DNA of 64,000 bases from Semisulcospira habei. Its lineage: Eukaryota > Mollusca > Gastropoda > Semisulcospiridae. A program made the position numbers and the translations under genes. The notes below the pieces were generated by a model. It was not told the origin of the DNA and made no database searches. It saw nothing but the letters and a program-made list of their open reading frames with translations. Shown here piece by piece: positions 10,745 through 21,169 of the stretch. The stretch spans positions 167,669,501 to 167,733,500 of the forward strand of contig BTPG01000002.1 of NCBI GenBank assembly GCA_036245525.1. The letters run 5' to 3'. How positions within the stretch are numbered: the stretch's first letter is position 1; the number at the start of each line of letters is the position of its first letter.

Positions 10745-10939
10745 CTCAGTAAAGGACTCTTCCCACTCTGGTTGTCTCCCTCGATTCGCTACAGTCATCG
10801 AGTGTTCACCAGTCCTTCCTGGCACCTCGTGCAGTTGGCGTTGAAATAAAACGGTTAATGCTTTTCGATTCTCTTAGTTCCCAGACTTGAGTTCGCCAAA
10901 ATGGCAAAGGTTGACAGCCGCATTGTTGTTGGGTTTTTA

Positions 10940-10982
10940 CCCCCCCCCCCCCCCTCCCCCCCCCCCAACCCCCCCCCCCCCC
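10940..10982. repeat. Poly-C tract
   Basis: C-runs broken by single T and AA. Similar tracts lie at 2871-2892, 3334-3364, 14346-14362, 15878-15912, 22685-22727, 24163-24182, 29839-29864 and 44935-44954. Confidence 0.9.
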
Positions 10983-11280
10983 ATTGGCACCGTGTCTTAA
11001 CAATTCTGTCTTGTACACACAAGATCTGCACGCAGCCTGTTCAATATAGAAATGTGGCCGTGTCGTGTACTCAGTCATTCGTTTTGTCATTGCAGGAGTT
11101 CATTGTCAGGCTGGCCACTTGTCACTGTACAGAGCCTAATGGGGGAAGCCGGTAGACTGAGTGAACGACTTTGATAGCTGAAAAATTGTTACATGCCTGT
11201 GTATATGTTAAACCATGAGTGGTGATGATTTACACCGAGACTTGATGGGATAAATACGTTACCGTGACACCACGCTGCTG

Positions 11281-11347
11281 ATGCACTACCCTTGAATTAT
11301 CATGGTCGACCCATCTCCTGCTGTAGTGCGTCAGGGCTGAATGGGTT
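11281..11347 (-). mobile_element. B1 MITE right-end remnant
   Basis: GCACTACCCTTGAATTATCA...CAGGGCTGAATGGGTTAG, the right third of a B1 element. Confidence 0.65.
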
Positions 11348-11440
11348 AGACCTCAAGTGCCCATGTTAAAAAATCCCATCGCCACTGTTCGAAAAGACAA
11401 GACCTATTACGGCTGGCGGCCGGGGTTGCAAAACAACGTC

Positions 11441-11809
11441 CAGGGGCGAATCAGTTACCTAGAGGAAGGGGTGTGGGTGGGTGGGGGGGGGGTTCCAACA
11501 TTGTTTGGGACCTTTAACCTGACACAAAAGGCCTCCCAGACGCTAGACCTCTTCATCCAATGGCCAAAAAAATCAAACAACGAGGGGGGGTGGGGGGTGG
11601 GGGGGGTGGGGCGTAGCGTGTATGTATCGAAACTCGCCCAAACAATCAAATAGGGAAGGGGAGGGGTGGGGGTTTCAAACATCCCAAAAATGGACTTTTG
11701 TTATAGCATTTAAAAAACAAAAAATGGGTGGGGGGGGGGGGGAAGGGGGGAGGGAGGGGGGGGAGAGGGGGTCCGGAACGCCTAGGATCCCCACCCAGAT
11801 CCGCTCCTG
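11441..11809. mobile_element. Family P element, CAGGGGCG ends
   Basis: It begins CAGGGGCGAATCAG and ends CCAGATCCGCTCCTG, near-inverted ends resembling hAT-type CAGGG termini. The interior alternates G-runs with GACCTTTAACCTGACACAAA and TTGTTATAGCATTT. I could not confirm an 8-bp TSD. Related copies: 1625, 20713, 22583 and 29545. Confidence 0.5.
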
Positions 11810-11923
11810 AACATCCATACTGTATCCCGACAAAATGTTTGGAGAATGTTGAAGCTAGTCAGCAGACACAAGGAAGGACGTGGTAAATCAGTATTGCAAC
11901 CATCACGACAGTTATATCTCCAC

Positions 11924-11980
11924 CCCAGTGCGCAAAGGCCATCGGGCCGACGTCGGCCCGATGGCCTTTTGCGCATTGGG
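11924..11980. mobile_element. Family D minimal palindrome
   Basis: CCCAGTGCGCAAAGGCCATC...GCCTTTTGCGCATTGGG: a 57-bp, nearly loop-less palindrome centred on GACGTC. It is a D element lacking the inner GC-rich arms seen at 1354 or 60593. Confidence 0.8.
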
Positions 11981-12181
11981 ACCATCAGACATGCTTTCAA
12001 GACAAAAACACCAGGGTCTTAGGTCGAAATGCATCACGCCACGTCTGAGAAATAAATCGTTATGTGTCACGCTAAGTGTCACTGAGACTAGTAGGTTATT
12101 TTGTGCCCATCTTTTATCGTCCACACGTGGCGGGTCTCAGCGCTTTTTAAGGACTATGTCAGAGGGCTTCTTAACCAGCCC

Positions 12182-12402
12182 TTAACTGCCGAGAAATTGT
12201 GAACACCACCCAACTGCAAGAGGTATAGATCCTCTTGAGCCCCCGCAGTTGCGGGGGCTCATGAGGATCTATGCCTTTTGTTGAAACCACTATATATCCA
12301 TGTTCCTTGGACAGCACCAGCGTTCAGACGGCTATGGAGTTTGGGCGTTAAGTTACGATTATTTCAAGAACACAGTGAACACACTGGCAGTGAAGGGGTT
12401 AA
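12182..12402 (+). mobile_element. Family A hairpin MITE
   Basis: TTAACTGCCGAGAAATTGTG...TGGCAGTGAAGGGGTTAA. Core 12216-12281 is well paired (CCCCCGCAGTTGCGGGGG centre). Confidence 0.8.
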
Positions 12403-12734
12403 AGGGAGAGAAGAGAAGTGAGGGGTGGGGGGGGAGGGGGGGGGAGGGAGGAGAGTGGAGAAGATGCGTGATTGCTTTGTCAACCGCAACTGCTGTATTT
12501 TTGTTACGTGTGATTCGTGACGGAAAGCTGTCGTGAATCTAGAAATGTGAGTAACTGTTTGAGAAAATTAGACACGATATACGGCTCAGATATACAGATT
12601 TGGGGTTCATTGACTGTATAATTGATTCAGATGTATTTTGACGCCGTGTCCACTCCCACCACCCACCACACAACCCCTACTCCTCAGCCCCACTACTTTC
12701 AGTCTCACCATGGTCACACTCTTATACACACTGT

Positions 12735-12824
12735 CACACACACACGCACGCACAGACATGTACACACACATACACACACACGTACGCGCGCGCGCGCGCG
12801 CACACACACACACATACATACATA

Positions 12825-12903
<79 letters not shown>

Positions 12904-12946
12904 GCATACACACACACACACCATCATACACACACGCACACACACG

Positions 12947-12980
<34 letters not shown>

Positions 12981-13012
12981 AACACACACACACAAACACA
13001 CACCGACACGCA
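12735..13012. repeat. Compound CA/CG/CT microsatellite
   Basis: (CA)n, (CG)8, (CATA)n, (CT)14 and (CA)22 blocks followed by interrupted CA/CAAA. Confidence 0.95.
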
Positions 13013-13284
13013 CGCTGCACCCTCCTTGCGGTCTTACAATCAGCAGATAACCAGTATCAAATCATGGTCTTGAAATGTAAAACCCGCATTTACAATTTTA
13101 TCGTTCACACACCGCTTTTCAACTTTCCAACTCATTCACTAAAATGCAGTTCACTATAATGCAGCTACGAAAAATATAAAATACATCCTACTATCAACTG
13201 CGCATCCACTAACTAACACTGATCTCCTGTCCAGAAAAAAAGAGAGATGAGACTGAAGAAAATATTTGCAAGCAAGACGTGACA

Positions 13285-13337
13285 GTCATAGAGCTCCTGC
13301 GGCTGCAGGAGCTCATCGGAATCTATGCCTCTTGCAG
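13285..13337. mobile_element. Decayed family A core
   Basis: GAGCTCCTGCGGCTGCAGGA GCTC forms the inner hairpin; only the right outer arm remains. Confidence 0.5.
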
Positions 13338-13524
13338 GTAAAAAAAAACCCCAACAAAACCAACAACAAAAAATCAAAAACACCACTGACTTGTAAGGCG
13401 ATGTTCACAGAGCGGAAACAAAAGTAAACTTTCCTGAGCGCTTCACAGGTGATTGTTGAATCTGCAATCGGGGTTTCACCTGTGGACACTGTCCCCAGGC
13501 GATCCTATCCCACCTGGAGACACC

Positions 13525-13564
13525 TGCAAGAGGCGTAGATTCTCATGAGAATCTGCACCTCTTG
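13525..13564. mobile_element. Family A core with its centre deleted
   Basis: GCAAGAGGCGTAGATTCTCA directly followed by TGAGAATCTGCACCTCTTGC: outer arms meet at TCATGA, and the GAGCCCCCGC/GCGGGGGCTC part is absent. Confidence 0.75.
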
Positions 13565-13795
13565 CTGGCCAAGCTACACCTGAGTGGCCTCCAAATGTAG
13601 GTCTTTATTTTGGGGTTTATGTGACTACATTTTTACATTCGCACTGTCGTTGATTGTTAATTCCAACCACTCTAGTGTGTTCCACACTCTGAGTACAGTG
13701 AGTGTTACTCCATTACACAGATGTAAATGTCAAAAAGAGGTACAGACCTTCATGGCCCATTGCAGTTACGGGATCTAAACAGGATTTGCACCTAC

Positions 13796-14001
13796 TGACT
13801 GACGCAGGCTGTGTCGGCTTCTTAGTCAATCTTCGTTAATTCAAAACCCCCAAAACCTTAGCTGTCCCAGGAACATGGATTCAAAGTGGTGCCAGCAAGA
13901 GGTAAAGATCCTCATGAGCCCCCGCAACTGCGGGGGCTCATGCGGATCTATACCTCTTGCTGTTGGGCGGTGTTCATATTTTTCCTCACTGATCGGGTTA
14001 A
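13796..14001 (+). mobile_element. Family A hairpin MITE
   Basis: The left flank (GACGCAGGCTGTGTCGGC, CAATCTTCGTTAATTCA), core 13904-13960 and right end ACTGATCGGGTTAA are recognisable. A decayed A core also lies at 14100-14180. Confidence 0.7.
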
Positions 14002-14703
14002 TCCTCACCTTTCTACAGTGTTCCGAAACAATCGTACGCCGACCACGCCCTAATATTCCTCTTGATTAAAAGAAAAAGATGCCGATTATGTCAGTAATAA
14101 AATAGGTACAGATTATCAAAAACCCCTGCACGTGCTGGACTAGGTCATGAGCATCTGTGCCTCTGTCAGACGGAGAGTGTTCCAGTGAGCTGATGGGATT
14201 TGAAAGGTGCGAAATACAAACACTGAAGGGTGTTGATCATAACGTGCGTTGACCTCTCAACTATGTCAGGGGAGGGAAGTTGTGAAAAGACACCCATTAG
14301 TCCAATATACGTTCAAACACGTCATTTGTCAGTCATCAGCTCACACCCCCCCCCCCCCCCCCTTGTTTGTATACATCTATTCCGAAAAAAGTTTTTAATC
14401 TGATAATAAACCGTGCTCTTGTAGCTGTCTTTTCTAACGGCGTTTCTCTCTTCCTTGGGTTCCCATATGAAAAGTTTATTGTCTATGAACTCAAGACACA
14501 CAGGCTAGAAATTGGGTTCTCAGACGATCTCAGTCTGCCTGTTGGACCGACAGTGTAACAGACTAGAATCTGGGGCGGTGGATTTAGGGAGGGAGGACTG
14601 AGGAGGGGGAGAGTGTTACTGTACGCTTTAACATATTTATACAGAGTAGTTTTCGCGATGGGTTGGGGAGAGGGGGAAGGGGGGGGGGGCATTATTGAAC
14701 ACT

Positions 14704-15321
14704 TTAACCCTTATCATTCGGAATACACGAGTGTGTGAAATACTTACTTACTTACTTACGCCTGTCACCCCTACCAGGGTATAGGTCGTCGACGAGAGAC
14801 CTCCAGCGACTCCTGTCCTGTGCATCTCCTTCGATTTTACTCCAGGTGGTTCCCAATGTCGTGATGTCTGCTTGGATGTCTCGACGCCACGTGTTTCTCG
14901 GCCTGCCTCTTTTACTCTTTCCCTGGGGGTTCCATGACAATGCCTGCCTAGTGATACTGGAAGCTGGCTTTCTCAGACTGTGACCAACCCATCCCCATCT
15001 TCTTCGCCCAATTTCATTCTCTGCTGTTATCTGCTCTGTTCTCTCCCAGAGTCTGACGTTGCTGTTAGTCTCTGGCCAGTGGATTTTCAAGATTCTTCTA
15101 AGGCAACTGTTTATGAAGATCTGTGTGAAATACGTTTGACTAAAATAGTTCAAGGGTAGTGCCAAAATAACTTGGCGCCTCTTCAGTGGCGCCAAGCTAT
15201 TCTGACACCACCCTTGAACTATAGCCACTGGTCTATATCCTTATCAGTAAGTACTATAATGTAGCTTGCATATGGCAGTGTACAAATTTGAAGCATTTAG
15301 CCTCAGTATGATATGGGTTAA
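14704..15321 (+). mobile_element. B2 hairpin MITE split by a LINE-1 fragment
   Basis: TTAACCCTTATCATTCGG... at the left and ...CAGTATGATATGGGTTAA at the right bound a B2 element. Its left flank is interrupted at 14744-15121 by a LINE fragment flanked by the duplicated 12-mer TGTGTGAAATAC. The core hairpin (about 15146-15222) has arms reading TTCAAGGGTAGTGCCAAAAT and the complement, with a few drifted bases. Confidence 0.85.
14744..15121 (-). mobile_element. 5'-truncated LINE-1 (non-LTR) 3' end
   Basis: The minus strand encodes the C-terminal part of a LINE ORF2: CLRRILKIHWPET, RRRWGWVGHSLRKP, WNPQGKSKRGRPRNTWRRD, ending DLYPGRGDRRK, followed directly by a (TAAG)n tail. The TSD TGTGTGAAATAC lies at 14732-14743 and 15122-15133. 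The catalytic RT core is absent; only the region after RT remains. The frame is still open. Confidence 0.85.
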
Positions 15322-15744
15322 GCCCTTCGCTGCCAATGATCACGGATTTCGCGTCCGAAACCACTGCACAATGGCCGACATTCGCGTGAAGAACACAGAA
15401 TGAAATTGGACCCAAAATGGGCACACAGGATGTACTATTTAACCCATATCATGCTGAGGCTAAAAGCTTCAAATTTGTACACTGCTACATTACAGTACTT
15501 GCAGATAAGGATATAGTCCAAGGGTAGTGCCAGAATAGCTTGGCGCCTCTAAGGCGCCAAGCTATTCTGGCACTACCCTTGAACTATTTTAGTCAAACTT
15601 ATTTCACACATTCCGAATGATAAGGGTTAACAAGAGACATATACCCTCATGAGCGGCGGCCCCCGCGATTTGTGGGGGCGCATGAGGATTTATGTCTCTT
15701 GCCGCAGGGCAGCGTCAGGTTTGCCCCGGCACTCAACGAGTTAA
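15318..15744 (+). mobile_element. A2 hairpin MITE interrupted by a B2 copy
   Basis: The left flank (CACGGATTTCGCGTCC..., 15322-15438) and right part (core 15631-15701, ending near CACTCAACGAGTTAA) match the intact A2 at 19203-19468. Between them, at a TTAA, sits a complete B2. The first TTAA is shared with the preceding B2. Confidence 0.75.
15439..15630 (-). mobile_element. B2 hairpin MITE inserted at TTAA inside A2
   Basis: It runs in reverse orientation from TTAACCCATATCATGCTG to CCGAATGATAAGGGTTAA. The flanking A2 sequence continues on both sides, so TTAA is the duplicated target. The core palindrome around 15525-15585 has almost perfectly paired arms. Confidence 0.85.
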
Positions 15745-15977
15745 CACGTGTATGCAGTGTAGTTTTCCCGACAAACTAGCTGGATTATCGGTTTCATCTA
15801 CACGTATTTAAATTTCCGCATTGTCACCGCCACTCGAGTTTTCAACATCCACTCAGCCCCAAGCTACGATAACCCGCCCCCCCCCCCCCCCCCTAGTCAC
15901 CCCCCCCCCCCCTTCAGTCCGAGGAAAAGCTGTATCAGCAAGCGGGATAGCGAAAGTCACCGATTCTCAATAACCTC

Positions 15978-16056
15978 TTAACTCATTCGCGACCATCCGC
16001 ATCCGGATGCGCGGCATAAGCCGCGCATCCAGATGCGGCTGGCCGCGAATGAGTTA
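15978..16056. mobile_element. Family N palindromic MITE
   Basis: TTAACTCATTCGCGACC...GGCCGCGAATGAGTTA: an element about 79 bp long that is almost wholly one palindrome, with GC-rich arms (CATCCGGATGCGCGG) around a short CATAAG loop. Its right TTAA is drifted to TTAT and abuts the next B2. Confidence 0.7.
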
Positions 16057-16277
16057 TCCCTTATTATTCGGAATACACCAGTGTGTGAAATAAGTTTGAC
16101 TAAAATAGTTCAAGGGTAGTGCCAGAATAGCTTGGCGCCTATAGGCGCCAAGCTATTCTGGCACCACCCTTGGACTAATACAATTAGTCTATATCCTTAT
16201 CTGTAAGTACTATAATATGACTTGCATACGGCAGTGTACAAATTTGAAGCTATTAGCCTCAGTATGATATGGGTTAA
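16053..16277 (+). mobile_element. B2 hairpin MITE
   Basis: Full-length B2, left end drifted (TTATCCCTTATTATTCGG), right end ATATGGGTTAA. The core hairpin at about 16109-16175 has arms AGTTCAAGGGTAGTGCCAGA and complement with one or two mismatches. Confidence 0.85.
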
Positions 16278-16691
16278 CTGCAGCGTCGACACAAAACTAA
16301 AGCTCATACAGACCAACGTGAGTGGTAGATTTGTCATTATCAAGAGCCTATGCAGTCACACAAAATTCGCCTCGCACAATGTGACACGTGACGTGTGTGA
16401 TCGTGCATGCGTGCGTGCGTGCATCCGAGCGTGCGAATAGGCCTGTTAGTGATCGCAAGTTTTGACTCCTCAATATAATTTAACTTAATTTAGTTCTTAA
16501 TTTTAACTGAGTGCTTTCATATCAGCCAAAGGTGTTTTGATATGTGATTCCGCATGCATTTTTTTTTTTTTTCTGTTTATACAAGTCAGCAGTTTTTGGG
16601 GACAAGACACTTTGTTCAAGATTCACATGTGGAGACTGCAGGGGCACATGCGAATCTATGCCTCTTGCACACAGAAGAACATTTGTACAAC

Positions 16692-16909
16692 TTATCTCAT
16701 TCAGCACGGCGCGGTACGTATTTCCCAAATTTTGGAGGCGTCATTTAACGACTATGCACCTGTTGCAGTAGATGGATCGACCATGATAATTCAAGGGTAG
16801 TGCCAGATTAGCTTGGCGCCGACAGGCGCCAAGCTAATCTGTCACTACCCTTGAATTATCATGGTCGACCCATCTCTTGCTGTAGTGCGTCAGGGCTGAA
16901 TGAGATAAG
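16692..16909 (+). mobile_element. B1 hairpin MITE
   Basis: TTATCTCATTCAGCACGG...CAGGGCTGAATGAGATAAGG: the termini are inverted and both carry the same TTAA-to-TTAT/ATAA change. The core palindrome around 16790-16857 is close to perfect. Confidence 0.8.
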
Positions 16910-17162
16910 GCCCTGCATTACACCATGTACAACTTCCTGATTGTCGTTTCCCTACCGTTCAGTTGATGCTGCGCGACCTCAGCGGTGGGCCCCATCTCTT
17001 GCGCCTTTGTAAGCCCCAACAACGGGAGATTGCTCGATGGCCACTAAGACAAGCCGTCAAGCTCATCAATCACTACCTTTTGAGCTGTCTTGGCGTTGAC
17101 GATACCTAGCACTGATTTTTAATACGGTGTGAGCCAGTTGCCGGCTCTGAAATCAAACATGT

Positions 17163-17256
17163 TTAACCCTTTGCGTGTGTCGGTAGCGGTTTTTGTCGCG
17201 ACGATTCCTGTAGCAATCGTCGAGACAAAAATGGCTACCGACACGCAAAAGGTTAA
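17163..17256. mobile_element. Family C full palindrome
   Basis: TTAACCCTTTGCGTGTGTCG...CGACACGCAAAAGGTTAA, 94 bp, both halves almost exact complements with only a few bases unpaired near GATTCCTGTAGCAATCGTC. Confidence 0.85.
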
Positions 17257-17349
17257 AACTCTCTTGCTGGATTTAACACGTATACTCGTAACTGAGGTCG
17301 CCATCCCCACTTTTGGGAGCTGTCCTGTACAGTAATACTTTTACAGTTC

Positions 17350-17495
17350 AGGAGACAGATCGACCATGATAGTTCAAGGGTGGTGCCAGGAGAGCTTGGC
17401 GACGAAAGGCGCCAGGCTCTTTTTGCACCACTCTTACTACCATGGGCCATCCGCCACATCATGTTGTAAAGCCACGTGTGAGTTAGGGGTGAATG
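17350..17495 (+). mobile_element. Degraded B hairpin remnant
   Basis: GACCATGATAGTTCAAGGGT...GGCGCCAGGCTCTTTTTGC; arms diverged. Confidence 0.55.
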
Positions 17496-17524
17496 GGCGA
17501 ATTGGGCAAAATATATTGTATACA

Positions 17525-17728
17525 TAGGGGCCTGGCGAGTAATGCAAATCCGGCCGCTGCGCCCGTGAGCGCGCGGCCACCGCGTAAAAGCTCAAGTCAG
17601 AATAGGGGTCCTACTTAATAATTTTTTAGCTTGAGGACGGCGGTGGCGCGCACCCCGGCGGTGGCGCAACGGATTTACATTTAGTCAAAGCACCATTAAT
17701 TGTCCGTCAGGTCCCTATGATTGTATAC
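17525..17728. repeat. Large imperfect palindrome
   Basis: GGGGCCTGGCGAGTAATGCA...AATCCGGCCGCTGCGCC at the left is roughly complementary to GGTGGCGCAACGGATTTACA...GTCAGGTCCCTA at the right, with AGGGGTCCTACTTAATAATT between. Related to 1118-1245. Confidence 0.55.
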
Positions 17729-17980
17729 TGTAATTTGGCCGTTAAAGCGACGTAGTACACTCAAGCAGACAATTCTAATAAAAATGTATTTCCACTTAAT
17801 TCGACACACTCACAAGTATTACACAAAGCAAGTATGTGACAAAAACAGATAAGTGCAACGGAACCACTCTTAAAACCCCTTCCCTGACGCTGCACGTACA
17901 TTGATATTCTCAAATCTTTGTTCAATCAAAGCGGACCAAAAGCCGCAACCGTCCAAGGGACATGGATGCACATTGGCCTC

Positions 17981-18170
17981 AGCAAGAGTCATAGATCCTC
18001 GTGAGCCCCCGCGACTGCGGATTGCCACGTGTTCAATATTTTTCTCGGCATTGAAGAGGATCTAACCGTCACATTACGATCGAGACTGAATTTCCTTCCT
18101 TCTATGGGAAGAGCAGAATCGCACGGACCTCTGCAGGTGGCGGGGGCTCATGAGGATCTATGCCTCTTGC
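17981..18170 (+). mobile_element. Broken family A element, arms separated
   Basis: A left arm at 17981-18018 (GCAAGAGTCATAGATCCTCG...CGCGACTGCG) is followed at once by right-flank sequence, while a right arm (GGCGGGGGCTCATGAGGATC) appears at 18137-18170. Confidence 0.55.
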
Positions 18171-18179
18171 TAATCTGAG

Positions 18180-18720
18180 ATTGTATCAGAAGCAGGATCG
18201 AGGACATACGGTGCTTTGTTTGTTTGCGATTTTGTTCACCTATCACGTCGTGTGTTGCCTAGCGCCGTGACAAATCCCGATTCACAATCTTTCTGAGAAA
18301 AGGAAAGTTATACAACATGTAGGCCTACTCGATTTGAACTTGCAATCGTGACTGCACACCGCGCTTTCACAGTTATGACGTCATGCTTCGTCTCTTTCTT
18401 TCAGCTATTACTGATTTTGAGTCAATTTTGACTTGTATAATTTTTACGCTCCCCCCCCCCCCCCGCCCCCCATTTGTATTGTCATAAATGACGTAAATAT
18501 GCTGTTCACGGTTAAAACGGTTTCTGGCCTCAGGATTAATATGTCCGCAATTTTAAATGATCAGTTAGCTCATGTTAAAAAATATCACACACAAATCGAA
18601 TAATTTTAGATGTCTGGCAAAAGATTCTGAAAATTGATTTTAAGGGGTACACGATTAGTGCATCAGTCTGCTCGGTTTCGAAAGAGAACCCGTCGGATTC
18701 AGCGCAGCACTTTGAAATAG
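18180..18720. other. No recognised feature
   Basis: One TGACGTCA (18377) and a poly-C tract (18451-18470). No coding signal. Confidence 0.35.
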
Positions 18721-18723
18721 AGT

Positions 18724-18923
18724 TTAACCGAAAATTTGAGCACACTCAACTGAAAGAGGTGTAGATCCTCATTAGCCCCTGCAGTTGCGGGGGTTCATGA
18801 GGATCTATACCTCTTGCTGGCACCACTTTGAATCCATGTTCCTAGAACACCTAGGGTTTGTTGATGTTGAATTGACGAAGACTGCAGAAAAAAGTTTCCG
18901 TCAACGGGCACGGAACGGGTTAA
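18724..18923 (+). mobile_element. Family A hairpin MITE
   Basis: TTAACCGAAAATTTGAGCAC...GGGCACGGAACGGGTTAA; core GAGGTGTAGATCC/GGATCTATACCTC. Confidence 0.8.
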
Positions 18924-18953
18924 ATCGATGCTGTTTGCAGTCAGTGCTAACAT

Positions 18954-19133
18954 TTAACCCATTCAGCCCTGACTCACTACAGCAGGAGATGGGTCGACCA
19001 TGATTATTCAAGGATAGTGCCAGATTAGCTTGGCGCCTGTCTCATGGTCGATGCATCTCCTGCAACAGGTGCATAGTCGTTAGATGACGCCTCCAAAATT
19101 TGGGAAATACCTGCGTCGGGCTGAATGAGTTAA
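18954..19133 (+). mobile_element. B1 MITE with right core arm deleted
   Basis: TTAACCCATTCAGCCCTGAC...CGGGCTGAATGAGTTAA. After AGATTAGCTTGGCGCC the sequence jumps to TGTCTCATGGTCGATGC, so the hairpin is gone. Confidence 0.8.
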
Positions 19134-19202
19134 CAACAGTGCCTATAGATTACTGGATTGACACTCTGTTAGATAACTTGCATGCATGTAATGCTCAGTG
19201 TT

Positions 19203-19468
19203 TTAACCCCTTCCCTGTTGGTGGTCACGAATTTTGCTGTCCGTCTCAGTGAAACTACTGCACTTTGACCTACATTCGCGTAAAGAACCACGTTAAACGG
19301 GACAATAGAATACAAATTAAAGAAAAGACAAAGAAAGAAGACATACAGAACATAGGACTAACAAAGAGACATAAACCCTCATAAGCCCCCGCGACTGCGG
19401 GGGCCTATGAGGGTTTATGTCTCTTCCAGTGGGGAACGTTCGCTTTGCCCCGGCAGTGAAGGGGTTAA
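19203..19468 (+). mobile_element. A2 hairpin MITE, intact
   Basis: TTAACCCCTTCCCTGTTGG...CGGCAGTGAAGGGGTTAA. The core 19371-19431 is the ACATAAACCCTC/GAGGGTTTATGT version of the family A hairpin. Serves as reference for the split copy at 15318. Confidence 0.85.
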
Positions 19469-19679
19469 GGGCTGAATCGAACTAAACTTTGAAGTAAGTT
19501 TGCTAGGACGAATTTACCCCTTCACCGCTATTGACGATACCGCCGTACGGTTATAGCTGTGAAGGTGATGAATGATCAGTGAGAGCATTGAACTGGCAAG
19601 GCATTTTCATCCTCTCCGGCACTGACAACAACACCAATCCACCCCTCCCCTCTAGTCCTCCCCCAACCCCAACCCCAAC

Positions 19680-19686
19680 GCGCGCG

Positions 19687-19781
<95 letters not shown>
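19680..19781. repeat. (CG)n(CA)n microsatellite
   Basis: About 8 CG units then more than 40 CA units. Confidence 0.97.
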
Positions 19782-19783
<2 letters not shown>

Positions 19784-20091
19784 TATCAGCTTAGCTCAAT
19801 GGAATAAAAAACATATATTCTTCAAATCAGTTAAAATCCGAATGTGCGTTTGAATCAAATCAAAGCTTAAAAATAAAAGCGTGATGAGCAGGACTGCATC
19901 TCTTCAGGACTTGAATTTTGACCGATTCACCAAAAGGAACAAGAAACTGAAATAACTTGACCGCCCAGGATCAACTCATGGTGGGACGCACAATGTCAAT
20001 AAATTACCGACCTACACGCGACTGGGAATTGCCAGTCACGTGCCGGGTCACAGGTCAGGACTGCTGCTGACACCGGTCTTTTATAGTGCAT

Positions 20092-20187
20092 CCCAGTAAA
20101 CAAAAGACTCTCGGGTCGACGTTAAACGCAGTGCGTGCGCGGGGCCATTACGACCGATGTCGGCCCGAGAGTCTTTTGCTTACTGGG
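20092..20187. mobile_element. Family D hairpin MITE
   Basis: CCCAGTAAACAAAAGACTCT...AGAGTCTTTTGCTTACTGGG; arms complementary for about 28 bases, inner part decayed. Confidence 0.75.
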
Positions 20188-20712
20188 ACGTGAGGAGGCG
20201 CGCCAGGACAGTCCTTTCCCACAGGCAGTCAAAATGAAAGTGCACAAGACCATCGTGCTGACGTATGTCAGTGCGTCATAATACTGCTGCATGTGAGAAT
20301 GGAGTTGGAAAGTATTCTTTCCTTCACCCCCCCCCCCCCCACACACACACACACACCCCCTCACCCTTTCTGCGCACGGCATACATCGTCGATTGTGCTG
20401 TTGGCCGAGTATGTGTATGCGCGCGAGGGCTTAGTTCTCTCAGAAATTGTAATAATTTCGCACATCAATACTGACGCACTCGTCAGGCGCCTGTGCCGAA
20501 TGAAATTGATGTTCTACACACTCTTGCAAACTCTGAACTGAATTAAAAGCTGCAGGATTTTCGCAATACCAGAGGCGTTCAGTTGAGAGTTTGCAGTGGC
20601 GTATCACTGAAAAATCTGTCTCTTGGTGGTTCCAGCCACGTCTGTTTTCCATATTGATTTGGCCATGGAGTGTTCGGCAGGCTCATCAGTCTGCAATAAA
20701 GTCATCCCGTCA

Positions 20713-20910
20713 TCTGCGGATCTGGGGGGAAGTGTGTTTGTGTGAGGGAGGGGTGGAGAGGGGGGTCCAAGGGTTCTGGAAGCAAGATCGGCCTCTGATC
20801 TGGCGTCGAAGGTCTTTTTGTGTCAGGTTGAAAGTCTGACACAAAAAGTTGGAAATCCTCTCCCTCCCCCCCCCCCCACTCCCCCGTAGAAGTAACTGAT
20901 CCGCCCATCT
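20713..20910. mobile_element. Family P copy
   Basis: GCGGATCTGGGGGGAAG at the left and TAACTGATCCGCCC at the right, with an inner inverted repeat CTTTTTGTGTCAGGTTGAAA/GTCTGACACAAAAAG. Confidence 0.5.
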
Positions 20911-20989
20911 ACTGCTTGGACGTCCGTGCTGTCATGCCGGACACAATCTACTGTCTTAGACTTGATTCTGATCTGCCCCGACACACCAC

Positions 20990-21169
20990 ATCAAGACACG
21001 GCGGATCGAGCATGATAGTTCAAGGGTGGTGCCGGAATAGCTTGGCGTCCATAGGCCGGCGCCAAGCTATCTGGAGCCACCCTTGAACTATCTTGCTCGA
21101 TCTGTCTATAGAATTGTAAGACAGTCCTTCAGAATTTTGGGATTTCGGTCCTGTGGTAGAATGGGTTAA
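20990..21169 (+). mobile_element. B4 hairpin MITE
   Basis: Core around 21018-21092 in the AGTTCAAGGGTGGTGCC version, right end GGTAGAATGGGTTAA. The left TTAA is not clear. Confidence 0.7.

Noticed and set aside
12607..13159. Long open frames on both strands of the CA/CT region
   Set aside because: They encode only Thr-His, Val-Cys or Ser-Leu repeats of a microsatellite; not genes.
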